From NCBI GenBank assembly GCA_013813945.1, contig JACCQV010000299.1, positions 1-8,949 on the forward strand: a stretch of DNA of 8,949 nt, given 5' to 3'. Below the pieces are notes generated by a model. The model was not told the origin of the DNA. It searched no databases and worked only from the letters and a program-made list of their open reading frames with translations. Source of the stretch: Deltaproteobacteria bacterium (GTDB lineage: Bacteria > Myxococcota_A > Polyangia > Haliangiales > Haliangiaceae). Below are positions 1 to 6,793 of this stretch, in pieces. Each line of letters opens with the position of its first letter. The stretch's first letter is position 1. The translations under genes were made by a program, and so were the position numbers.

Positions 1-3000
1 GCCCACGAGACCGTGCGCATGCACTTCGTGACGGGGATCGCCGAGACGCGCGACGGTGCGCTCGCACTGGTCGAGAAGTATCGCGATCGCAACATCTCGG
101 ATCGCGTGTTCGAGCTCGCGTGGACGCACGGGCACGTCGAGCAGCGCCGCCTCGAGTCCTCGAATGCCGAGACGCAGCTCTACGAGCGCCTCGCCAGTCA
201 CGTGCTCTATGCGACTCCCGCACTGCGGGCACCGCGCAGTCTGCTCGCACGCAATCGTGGCGCGCAGTCGGCACTGTGGGCGTACGGAATCTCCGGCGAT
301 GTGCCGATCGTCCTGGTCCGGATCTCCGATCTCGCTCACATCGAGCTCGTTCGCCACCTCGTCAAGGCGCATGCGTACTGGCGTCTCAAGGGGCTGGCAT
401 CGGATCTGGTGATCTGGAACGAGGATCCGTCGGGTTATCGGCAGGTGTTGCAGGACGCGATCATGTCGATCATCGCGGCCGCCCCGGTCACGGAGGCGAG
501 CGTCCTCGACAAGCCAGGTGGAATCTTCCTCCGGCGCACCGAGCAGTTCGGCGAGGACGACAAGATCCTGCTCCAGACCGTCGCGCGCGTGATCCTCGAC
601 GCGACCGACGGTTCCCTCGCCGAGCAGATGGAGCGCAAGCCGCGGTCCGAGTCCCCGCTGCCCGAGGCTGTGACGCCGCGGAGTGCACCTGCGAACCCTG
701 TCCCGTTCGAGCGTTCCGATCTGGTGGCGTTCAATGGTCACGGTGGGTTCACGAGCGACGGGCGCGAGTACGTGATCATGAGCAGCGCCAGCTCGCGGAC
801 CCCTGCGCCGTGGAGCAACGTGCTCGCGAACCCATACTTCGGGACGGTGGTCACCGAGAGTGGCGGCGGCTACACGTGGTGCGAGAACGCGCACAGCCAT
901 CGCCTCACGCCCTGGCACAACGATGCGGTCAGCGATGTCACCGGCGAAGCGCTGTACGTGCGTGACGAGGAGACCAACGAGTACTGGTCACCGACGCCGC
1001 TGCCGGCCACCGGCCCGGGCAATTACACGACCCGCCACGGGTTCGGATACAGCATCTTCGAGCACGCCTCGGGGGGCATCGCGACGTCGCTGACCACGTT
1101 TGTCGCGACCGATGCTCCGCTGAAGTTCCTCGTCCTCAAGCTCCGCAACACGTCGGGCAAGTCACGGAAGCTCTCCATCCTCAGCTACTTCGAGCTCGTG
1201 CTCGGTTCGAATCGTGCGGTCAATGCGCCGCACGTGATCGTCGAGCTCGATCTGAAGACCGCCGGCCTGCTCGCGCGTAATTCGTACAACGCCGAGCTCG
1301 CGCACCGGGTGGCGTTCCTCGATTGCAGCGAGACGGAGCGCACGTTCACGGGAGATCGGCTCGAGGTGATCGGCCGCAACGGCAGCGCTGCCCATCCCGC
1401 GTGCCTGACCAAGCCGCGGTTGTCGGGGCGCGTCGGCGCCGGCCTCGACCCGTGCCTCGCGATGCAGACGACGGTCGAGCTCGCAGACGGGGAGGAGCGG
1501 GAGATCGCATTCACGTTCGGCTCGGGCCGCGATCTCGCGGATGCCCGCCACCTCGTCGCCAGGTTTCGCGGAGTCGGCGCGGCGCGTACCGCCCTCGCGG
1601 GGGTGTGGTCGTACTGGAACAAGACGCTCGGCGCGGTCCACATCCAGACCCCCGACTCCGCGCTCAACTTCCTCGCGAACGGCTGGTTGCTCTACCAGGT
1701 GATCGCGTGCCGGATGTGGGGACGCAGCGGCTTCTATCAATCCGGCGGCGCATTCGGCTTCCGCGATCAGCTGCAAGACTCCCTCGCGCTCGTCCATGCG
1801 GAGCCGAGCTTGCTGCGCGACCAGATCTTGCTCGTCGCGTCGCGGCAGTTCCCCGAGGGAGATGTCCAGCACTGGTGGCATCCGCCGCTCGGCCGTGGCG
1901 TGCGGACCCGGATCTCCGACGACTATCTGTTCCTCCCATATGCGGTGTGTCGCTACGTCACTGCACTCGGCGACACCGGGGTGCTCGACGAGAAGCTCGC
2001 GTTCCTCGAAGGGCGGGCGGTACGGGCCGACGAGGACAGCTACTACGATCTGCCGATCCGCTCCGTCGAGCTCGCCACGGTCTACGAGCACTGCCGCCGC
2101 TCGATCAAGCACGGCCTGCGGTTCGGCGAGCACGGCTTGCCGCTGATGGGCACCGGCGACTGGAACGACGGCATGAACCTCGTCGGCGATCACGGTAAGG
2201 GCGAGAGCGTCTGGCTCGCGTTCTTCCTCTACGACGTGCTGAACAAGTTCCAGGCAGTGGCCACGAGCCGCAACGACCAACCCTTCGCGGAGCTGTGCGC
2301 GAGCGAGGCGGTGAAGCTGCGTGACAACATCGAGGCGCACGCCTGGGACGGCGAGTGGTATCGCCGCGCGTACTTCGACGACGGAACGCCTCTCGGGTCC
2401 GCGCAGAGCCCGGAGTGTCAGATCGATTCACTGCCGCAGAGCTGGGCGATGCTCTCGCACGCTGGCGATCCGGACCGCACCCGGCAGGGGCTCGCCGCCG
2501 TCAATGAGCGCCTCGTGCGCCGCGACCTCGGGCTGATCCAGCTGTTCGATCCACCGTTCTCGAACTCCGCGCTCGAGCCTGGGTACATCAAGGGTTACGT
2601 GCCCGGCGTGCGCGAGAATGGTGGGCAGTACACGCATGCCGCGGTCTGGGCCGCGATGGCATTCGCGGTCGCTGGTGATCGCGAGCGCGCGTGGGAGCTC
2701 TTCAACCTCATCAATCCGATCCATCACGGCGATAGCGCTGCTGCGATCGCGACGTACAAGGTCGAACCGTACGTGGTCGCGGCAGATATCTACACGAATC
2801 CCCAGCACGCGGGTCGCGGCGGCTGGACCTGGTACACGGGCTCAGCGGCGTGGATGTACCAGCTGATCACCGAGTCACTGCTCGGCATCCGGCTCGTCGT
2901 CGACCAGCTACACATCGAGCCACTGCTGCCTGCGAGCTGGCCGGGGTTCACGCTCCACTATCGCCACCGCGAGACCGTCTATCACATCGAGGTCAAGAAC

Positions 3001-3126
3001 CAGGGTGGGGATGGACGGACCGTGCGCCGGGTCGTCGTGGATGGAGTGGACCAGCCTGCCAAGACCATCCCGCTGCGCGACGATCGTCGGGAGCATCGCG
3101 CGGAGATCGAGGTCGGTAGCTCGTGA
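1..3126 (+). CDS. ndvB: Cyclic beta-1,2-glucan synthase, C-terminal GH94 part (5' end outside window)
   Basis: The frame is open to base 1 (Ala-His-Glu-Thr before the GTG at 13), so this is the C-terminal part of a longer protein. Known Cgs/NdvB/ChvB proteins are about 2800 residues; the missing part should hold the membrane-embedded GT84 synthase. Numbering residues from the GTG at 13: ~35-160 (ELAWTHGHVEQ, LWAYGISGD, AHAYWRLKGL, DLVIWNED) is typical of the Cgs linker before GH94; ~230-530 is the beta-supersandwich domain (FNGHGGFTSDGREYVI); ~540-950 is the (alpha/alpha)6 barrel. The barrel carries GFRDQLQD (582-589), TGDWNDGMN (714-722), GGQYTHAAVW (from ~870) and WTWYTGSAAWMY (938-949). 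By homology to cellobiose phosphorylase, D719 is the expected general acid. In Brucella Cgs this module phosphorolyses linear beta-1,2-glucans and sets chain length before cyclisation; the product is a periplasmic osmoregulatory glucan. The fragment shows no frameshift and no lost motif. A free-standing 1,2-beta-oligoglucan phosphorylase (~1100 residues) is the alternative, but the N-terminal linker and the frame open at base 1 favour Cgs. Confidence 0.92.
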   Translation, partial: AHETVRMHFVTGIAETRDGALALVEKYRDRNISDRVFELAWTHGHVEQRRLESSNAETQLYERLASHVLYATPALRAPRSLLARNRGAQSALWAYGISGDVPIVLVRISDLAHIELVRHLVKAHAYWRLKGLASDLVIWNEDPSGYRQVLQDAIMSIIAAAPVTEASVLDKPGGIFLRRTEQFGEDDKILLQTVARVILDATDGSLAEQMERKPRSESPLPEAVTPRSAPANPVPFERSDLVAFNGHGGFTSDGREYVIMSSASSRTPAPWSNVLANPYFGTVVTESGGGYTWCENAHSHRLTPWHNDAVSDVTGEALYVRDEETNEYWSPTPLPATGPGNYTTRHGFGYSIFEHASGGIATSLTTFVATDAPLKFLVLKLRNTSGKSRKLSILSYFELVLGSNRAVNAPHVIVELDLKTAGLLARNSYNAELAHRVAFLDCSETERTFTGDRLEVIGRNGSAAHPACLTKPRLSGRVGAGLDPCLAMQTTVELADGEEREIAFTFGSGRDLADARHLVARFRGVGAARTALAGVWSYWNKTLGAVHIQTPDSALNFLANGWLLYQVIACRMWGRSGFYQSGGAFGFRDQLQDSLALVHAEPSLLRDQILLVASRQFPEGDVQHWWHPPLGRGVRTRISDDYLFLPYAVCRYVTALGDTGVLDEKLAFLEGRAVRADEDSYYDLPIRSVELATVYEHCRRSIKHGLRFGEHGLPLMGTGDWNDGMNLVGDHGKGESVWLAFFLYDVLNKFQAVATSRNDQPFAELCASEAVKLRDNIEAHAWDGEWYRRAYFDDGTPLGSAQSPECQIDSLPQSWAMLSHAGDPDRTRQGLAAVNERLVRRDLGLIQLFDPPFSNSALEPGYIKGYVPGVRENGGQYTHAAVWAAMAFAVAGDRERAWELFNLINPIHHGDSAAAIATYKVEPYVVAADIYTNPQHAGRGGWTWYTGSAAWMYQLITESLLGIRLVVDQLHIEPLLPASWPGFTLHYRHRETVYHIEVKNQGGDGRTVRRVVVDGVDQPAKTIPLRDDRREHRAEIEVGSS

Positions 3127-3143
3127 CAGGGCCCAGGCGATGA

Positions 3144-3149
3144 TACGGT
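3144..3149 (+). promoter_or_regulatory. Putative -10 element TACGGT for the 3157 gene
   Basis: TACGGT ends 7 nt before the ATG at 3157, so initiation at the usual distance would begin at or next to the A of the ATG. A -35-like GTGACA (3123-3128) overlaps the stop codon of the glucan synthase gene, but its 15-nt spacer is short. The only purine-rich SD candidate (AGG, 3135-3137) is 19 nt from the ATG. The same hexamer layout recurs at three other starts in the window. Confidence 0.45.
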
Positions 3150-3156
3150 GCGCGCG

Positions 3157-3672
3157 ATGTCGACGGCCTTCCTGATCGTCCTCGCGCTCGCGGCGACGTG
3201 GTGGCTGATCACGCGGATGCGGGTCACCCCGGCGCCGGTCTCGATGGTGGCGCAGCGCATCCACTTTCCGGACGGCGGTGTACGCCTGCACGACGTCGAA
3301 GGGTCGCTGGCCAAGCTCCGCAACCCCGAAGAGATCGTGATCCCGTTCGAGCACGCGATCCTGGTGATCTCCTATCCACTGACCACGTCTGCGTCGATCG
3401 CGATCAGCGCTGCGTTCGCGGTTGGTTTCACCCGGGCGGAGCTCGTGCGCGCGGCGTGCGAGGAGTACGCAAACGTCTACGAGGCCGAGGAAGCAACGGC
3501 GACGTCGAAGACCGTGCCTCTCGAGGACCGCGGCACGCTCAAGAATCGCAACAGAACAGACGGCGTGTACGGGATCTATGGGCATGATCTCGAGCATCTC
3601 GTGCTGACGGCGATGCGCTGGAACCGCGAGTCCGACGGCACCGTCAAGATCGAGCTCCACGTCGAGAGCTGA
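3157..3672 (+). CDS. Membrane-anchored protein of unknown function with YGIYGHDLEHL motif
   Basis: This encodes 171 residues from the ATG at 3157. An in-frame GTG at 3148 would add three residues but overlaps the putative -10 hexamer, so the ATG is preferred. Residues 4-18 are a hydrophobic helix ending in W15-W16, followed by R20 and R22. That looks like an N-terminal membrane anchor with the rest outside the cytoplasm; it has no lipobox and no clear signal-peptidase site. Residues ~60-150 form a predicted alpha/beta domain, with FTRAELVRAACEEYANVYEAEE (a helix), then NRNRTD (130-135) and YGIYGHDLEHL (138-148). The latter motif is reminiscent, from memory and unverified, of uncharacterised proteins of myxobacteria and planctomycetes that carry YGIWGHDL. 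H143 and D144 would be the residues to test. The stop is 2 nt before the next gene, implying an operon with the HEAT/SUKH-like protein. No function is assigned. Confidence 0.8.
   Translation: MSTAFLIVLALAATWWLITRMRVTPAPVSMVAQRIHFPDGGVRLHDVEGSLAKLRNPEEIVIPFEHAILVISYPLTTSASIAISAAFAVGFTRAELVRAACEEYANVYEAEEATATSKTVPLEDRGTLKNRNRTDGVYGIYGHDLEHLVLTAMRWNRESDGTVKIELHVES
3664..3668 (+). promoter_or_regulatory. Weak ribosome binding site for the 3675 gene
   Basis: GAGAG sits 6 nt before the GTG start at 3675, within the last codons of the preceding gene. It is the only purine-rich stretch at a usable distance. With the 2-nt gap between genes, translation of the second gene is probably coupled to the first. 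Confidence 0.3.
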
Positions 3673-3674
3673 TC

Positions 3675-5591
3675 GTGACGGAGGACGAGGCCATTGCGGC
3701 CATCCAGCGCGCCGCCCGAGGTGTCGCTCCGGCCGAGTTGTTCGCCGCGGCTCTGCTCGATGGCGTCACCGTACCGAGCACACGTACGGGATCCGCGGCG
3801 CTGGCGGAGGTCTATGCCGACGGCGATGCGTTGCTCGCGGCAGTGACCCAGGGCGAGCACGCCGCGATCGCGGCAGCGATGCGCGGCCTCGCACGGCTCG
3901 ATGGTGAGGTCGTCGTCGTGCCCGCGCTCGTTTTCGTGCACGAAGGGAAGGGCGAGCTCCGGCGAGCGGCGACCTTCGCTCTCGCGCGCAGCCAGAGCTC
4001 CGCCGCGCTCGATGCCTTGCTTTCGGCTCTCGAGCCGGGCTCGACGATTCCGCGTGGCGCCCTCGATCGTTCGGTCCATCCCGACGCGACCAAGCGGGTG
4101 CGGGCCGTGCTCCTCGACACCGGCGTCACGATGTTCGCGGTGCGACCCCGACCGGATCTGGCGGACTGGAGCTCGCTCTCGAGCGACGAGCAGCAGGCGC
4201 TCCTCGCGATGCAACCGACGGGTGGGCCGACGGCCGAGCTCCAGCGAGCGCAGAATGCGATCGCCGTCCTCGGAGCGCGCGGAGATCAAGGCTCGCTCGA
4301 GCTCATCCTGCGGATCTTCGAATCGCACCCGGATGATCGGCTGCGCTTGCGGTGTGCACACGCACTCGCCGCGATCAGTGACCCGCGTGCGACGGCCGCC
4401 CTCGATCGGCGCTGGGCGGATGCCGACTCCTCGATCTCGACGATCGCCGTTCGCGCCGGCCTGCTGCGTGACGTCGCGACGGCGTGGTCGCGGTTTGCTG
4501 CACACACCACGGCCATCATGAGTCGGGTCGGAACTCACGTCGATGTCGCGATCGTGGCGACCCTGCTCTACGTGCTCCACGGCGGATTCAGTCCGCGCAG
4601 GTTCCCGCCGGATGGCGATCCACTCGTGATCGAGCCACGGTTCGTCGACTTCGCGGTTCAGGTCCGGCATGACGATGGCGTCGGCGACGCGGCGCGGATG
4701 CTGCTCGAGGAACTACCGCGAGATCAGCTGCTCGCCCTGATCGAGAAGTACCCACGGGTCGTAAAGGTCGCCGCTGCGGTTCCGGTCCCCACGCGCGCGG
4801 ACTTCCTGGCGCGCTACGAGCGTGGCGAGCACGCGGCCTGGGACGAGCTGTGTACCCATGCGGACGCGATCGCGCAGCATCCCGATCTCGCGCTCGAAGC
4901 TGCCGCCGTCGCTGGAGCGCTGATGCGCCGCGTACGCAACAACGCGAACATCGTGCGCTCGACCTTGATCGCTGGTGGCGCGAAGGTCGCCAGCGAGTGC
5001 GAGCCAGCCTCAACGGGCGATCTCGCACGCCTGATCGGGGTCGTCGGGCCGCTGCCGGTCGCGCTGGATGCGTTCTGGCGCACCGTCGGCTCGATCGCGT
5101 TCGTTCCCGGCGACAGCACTCGCTACGACTACGGATCCTGTTCGCTCGAGGACGAGGGGCTCTCGCTGATCGCTCTGGACCCGCTCGAGGTCTGCGGACC
5201 CGATGTCAGCGAGATCATCCAGGACTACGAGGCACGGATCGCCGCGTCTCATCGCGAGATTGTCGGCGGGTTCTCGCTCGACTTCGCGCCCGACTTTCTT
5301 CACAAGCAAGACATCAGCGGTGGCCCGCCCTACGCGATCGAGCTGCCGCCACGGTCGCTGCGCGCTGCAGTCGATCCGGATGTGATGTTCGAGCGCCATC
5401 AGACGACGCTCGTTGGCTACCTGCGCATCGCATTCGCCTGGGGCGGGTTCCCGCTGCTGTCCGTCGCGTCGCTGCCGTTCACCGAGATCGGGTTCAACGA
5501 GCGTGCTGCGTTCCGCGGCGTCAAAGGCCCGTGGGCGGCACCGGCGGAGCGCCTGCGCGCGAAGCTGTGTCGTGATCTGCTCTCGTTCTGA
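3675..5591 (+). CDS. HEAT-repeat protein with C-terminal SMI1/KNR4-like (SUKH-like) domain
   Basis: This encodes 638 residues from a GTG, 2 nt after the upstream stop. There is no signal peptide or membrane segment, so it is probably cytoplasmic. Residues ~50-120 and ~190-270 contain helical pairs of HEAT/PBS-lyase type, such as ELRRAATFALARSQSSAALD and DRLRLRCAHALAAISDPRAT; these usually form protein-binding solenoids. From ~375 the protein changes character. An Ala-rich helix (405-430, with MRRVRNNANIVRSTL) leads into LPVALDAFWRTVGSIAF (460-476), DPLEV (502-506), FAPDFLHKQDISGGPPYAIEL (537-557) and GYLRIAFAWGGFP (581-593). The LPxxLxxFWRxVGxIxF and DPLEV pattern fits SMI1/KNR4-like (SUKH) domains. 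The LHK..ISGG.PY and YLRIAFxWGGFP pieces recall, from memory, a recurrent bacterial uncharacterised module. SUKH proteins are often immunity proteins in polymorphic toxin systems, but no toxin gene is visible here, so immunity is only a possibility. The gene could equally be a general scaffold. Probably one operon with the 3157 gene. Confidence 0.82.
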   Translation: MTEDEAIAAIQRAARGVAPAELFAAALLDGVTVPSTRTGSAALAEVYADGDALLAAVTQGEHAAIAAAMRGLARLDGEVVVVPALVFVHEGKGELRRAATFALARSQSSAALDALLSALEPGSTIPRGALDRSVHPDATKRVRAVLLDTGVTMFAVRPRPDLADWSSLSSDEQQALLAMQPTGGPTAELQRAQNAIAVLGARGDQGSLELILRIFESHPDDRLRLRCAHALAAISDPRATAALDRRWADADSSISTIAVRAGLLRDVATAWSRFAAHTTAIMSRVGTHVDVAIVATLLYVLHGGFSPRRFPPDGDPLVIEPRFVDFAVQVRHDDGVGDAARMLLEELPRDQLLALIEKYPRVVKVAAAVPVPTRADFLARYERGEHAAWDELCTHADAIAQHPDLALEAAAVAGALMRRVRNNANIVRSTLIAGGAKVASECEPASTGDLARLIGVVGPLPVALDAFWRTVGSIAFVPGDSTRYDYGSCSLEDEGLSLIALDPLEVCGPDVSEIIQDYEARIAASHREIVGGFSLDFAPDFLHKQDISGGPPYAIELPPRSLRAAVDPDVMFERHQTTLVGYLRIAFAWGGFPLLSVASLPFTEIGFNERAAFRGVKGPWAAPAERLRAKLCRDLLSF

Positions 5592-5661
5592 TCGCCCGAC
5601 GCACGGGAACACGATACGGCGCTGTAACACTCCGCGGGACGAGGGTACGCTAGAAGCACCC
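5592..5661 (+). other. 70-bp intergenic gap before the small lipoprotein ORF
   Basis: This is the longest non-coding stretch in the window. I see no Rho-independent terminator with a U tract after the HEAT/SUKH-like gene. A possible promoter lies at the right end: TACGCT at 5646-5651, with the only loosely -35-like TGTAAC (5623-5628) 17 nt upstream. Confidence 0.5.
5646..5651 (+). promoter_or_regulatory. Putative -10 element TACGCT for the small ORF at 5662
   Basis: TACGCT lies 10 nt before the ATG at 5662. Initiation about 7 nt downstream would give a leader of only 3-4 nt. TGTAAC 17 nt upstream matches the TTGACA consensus at two positions only, so no real -35 is claimed. AGAAG (5652-5656) could act as a weak SD if transcription began further upstream. 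Confidence 0.4.
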
Positions 5662-5742
5662 ATGCATCGCCTTGGCATCCTGTCGTTCGTCCTCGTGTTC
5701 GGATGTAGTGCTGGCGAGGAAGTCACCGGGATCTTCGGCTGA
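5662..5742 (+). CDS. Possible 26-residue lipoprotein
   Basis: ATG to TGA, 26 codons. The product begins MHRLGILSFVLVFGC: a positive residue at 3, a hydrophobic core at 4-13 and a lipobox-like LVFG-C with C15 as the lipidation site (Phe at -2 is unusual). The mature part would be only 12 residues (C15-G26, acidic EE at 19-20). Signal peptidase II processing would leave a lipopeptide of the size class of very small lipoproteins, but I see no sequence match to entericidins. A TACGCT hexamer upstream supports expression. The stop lies 2 nt before the -10 element of the next gene. An alternative is a decayed remnant of a longer lipoprotein truncated by deletion, or a chance ORF. No function is assigned. 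Confidence 0.45.
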   Translation: MHRLGILSFVLVFGCSAGEEVTGIFG

Positions 5743-5744
5743 GG

Positions 5745-5750
5745 TACCGT
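5745..5750 (+). promoter_or_regulatory. Putative -10 element TACCGT for the 5757 gene
   Basis: TACCGT is followed by exactly 6 nt (CGCGCG) and then the ATG at 5757, so the transcript would start on or right beside the start codon. GAGG (5741-5744) is 12 nt from the ATG, too far for a typical SD. No convincing -35 is visible upstream; that region would lie within the small ORF. Confidence 0.45.
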
Positions 5751-5756
5751 CGCGCG

Positions 5757-6788
5757 ATGGCGAAGCCGAAGAAGTCCGCGTCGAAGGGGAAGCAGGGCGC
5801 GCCCAAGAAGACGGCTGCGCCGAAGAAGAAGGCCGCGCCCAAGAAGAAGGCTGCGCCGCCGAGGAAGGCCACGCCGAAGAAGAAGGCTGTGCCGACAAAG
5901 AAGGCTGCGCCGGCGAAGAAGGCTGCGCCGAGCACGGCCGCGCCCACGAACGCCCTGACGCCAGAGGCCGCCGAGCAGGATGCCTCCCCTCCAGATCATG
6001 CGGAGCCCTATGTCGCGCCGACGCGCATCATGGAGCCGCCTGCCGCTCCGCGGCCTGAGCGGCCCGTGCAGATCTCGGAGGCAGCGCCGCGGGTCGCGCT
6101 GCCCTCGGCAGGTAGCCCGACCGGTGCGGCCGCGCTCGCGGGCACCGCGCTGACCTGGCGCGATGCACTCCGCGCGGCCGTCCCGACGAGCGGCCCGGAC
6201 TTCGCGACCTACCTGCGCTCGCTCGGCTCGGAGAGTCCGTGGGTGTACGCGGACACGCCGGAGCTTGTCGGGCTCGAGCGCTGGGGTCGTGAGCTCGCGC
6301 AGCGCGATCGGATCGCAGGCATCGGTGCACTCGTCGCGGCAGCGCATCACGGCTTCTCGATCGCGGCGGAGCGCGGGGGCGTGCTGCTCGAAGGCATGGG
6401 GTTCAAGGGCAGCGAGGACGATCCGATCCTCGATGGTGCGGCCGTCGAGGTTCAGATCGCCCGTGCACGTGCATGGCTCGACGACCCGGGCTCGGTTACC
6501 GAGGAGAAGGTCGACGAGGCGTTCGACCGCACCCGCCAGCTCAACGTCTGGGATGATGACCTGCGTCCCCCCGAGGACAGCACGTTCTACTGGTACCTCG
6601 ACGTCGGTCAGTGCTGCTGCGCCGCGATCCTCGACGTCGGCAGTGATCCGAACGGTGCGACGTACTACGAGTGGCCGACGCCGATCTGCGTGGGCCGCGG
6701 GCTCGTGATCGCCGCGCGCGGCTTGCGCGGTCCGCACCACGGCGTCGCTGCGGTCGTCAACGGAATCGGCAAGGCGATGGCAACCTGA
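5757..6788 (+). CDS. Uncharacterised protein with histone-H1-like Lys/Ala/Pro N-terminal tail
   Basis: This encodes 343 residues from the ATG. Residues 1-62 are very basic and contain eight tandem hexapeptides of type APKKKA (15-62), as in histone H1 tails and bacterial H1-like proteins, which bind nucleic acid electrostatically. Residues 64-125 are a Pro/Ala-rich linker. Residues ~130-343 are a globular, mainly helical domain: TWRDALRAAVP (133-143), PWVYADTPELVGLERWGRELAQRDRI, an Ala-rich helix at 187-204, ARARAWLDDPGSVTEEKVDEAF (235-256), then FYWYLDVGQCCCAAI (277-291) with three consecutive cysteines at 286-288 and a fourth at 311. I do not recognise this domain. The helix-turn-helix run around ARAWLDDP loosely recalls helical immunity-protein families, but that is not a call. 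There is no signal peptide or membrane segment. The gene is probably transcribed alone from the TACCGT promoter and ends 8 bp from the convergent lipoprotein gene. A role in nucleoid or RNA binding is inferred from the tail alone. Confidence 0.82.
   Translation: MAKPKKSASKGKQGAPKKTAAPKKKAAPKKKAAPPRKATPKKKAVPTKKAAPAKKAAPSTAAPTNALTPEAAEQDASPPDHAEPYVAPTRIMEPPAAPRPERPVQISEAAPRVALPSAGSPTGAAALAGTALTWRDALRAAVPTSGPDFATYLRSLGSESPWVYADTPELVGLERWGRELAQRDRIAGIGALVAAAHHGFSIAAERGGVLLEGMGFKGSEDDPILDGAAVEVQIARARAWLDDPGSVTEEKVDEAFDRTRQLNVWDDDLRPPEDSTFYWYLDVGQCCCAAILDVGSDPNGATYYEWPTPICVGRGLVIAARGLRGPHHGVAAVVNGIGKAMAT
5799..5942 (+). repeat. Eight in-frame 18-bp tandem repeats (APKKKA hexapeptide array)
   Basis: Eight consecutive 18-bp units encode APKKTA, APKKKA, APKKKA, APPRKA, TPKKKA, VPTKKA, APAKKA and APSTAA. 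The second and third differ only at synonymous third positions (ccg/ccc, gcc/gct). The last unit has lost its lysines, which marks the degenerate edge of the array. Because the unit is a multiple of three, gain or loss of copies by slippage would keep the frame and change only tail length and charge. Confidence 0.85.
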
Positions 6789-6793
6789 TCACA

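Noticed and set aside
1162..2340. Minus-strand open frame (392 codons) opposite the GH94 module
   Set aside because: The plus strand carries unmistakable GH94 motifs through this whole stretch; the reverse frame shows no family features.
3123..3128. GTGACA as a -35 box for the 3157 gene
   Set aside because: It matches the consensus at five of six positions, but the spacer to TACGGT is only 15 nt and it coincides with the stop-codon region, so it is noted but not called.
3576..4670. Minus-strand open frame (364 codons) opposite the HEAT/SUKH-like gene
   Set aside because: It is antisense to a coherent repeat protein; its Arg/Glu/His-rich composition is typical of a high-GC reverse frame.
5799..5942. 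CRISPR-like or non-coding tandem array
   Set aside because: The 18-bp units have no spacers, stay in frame and encode a hexapeptide, so it is a coding minisatellite.
5010..6740. Long minus-strand open frame (576 codons) across the HEAT/SUKH-like gene end, the gap and the H1-like gene
   Set aside because: It runs antisense to two well-supported genes; its product is Arg/Leu-rich low complexity opposite the Lys repeats, with no domain pattern. It is an expected shadow in high-GC DNA.
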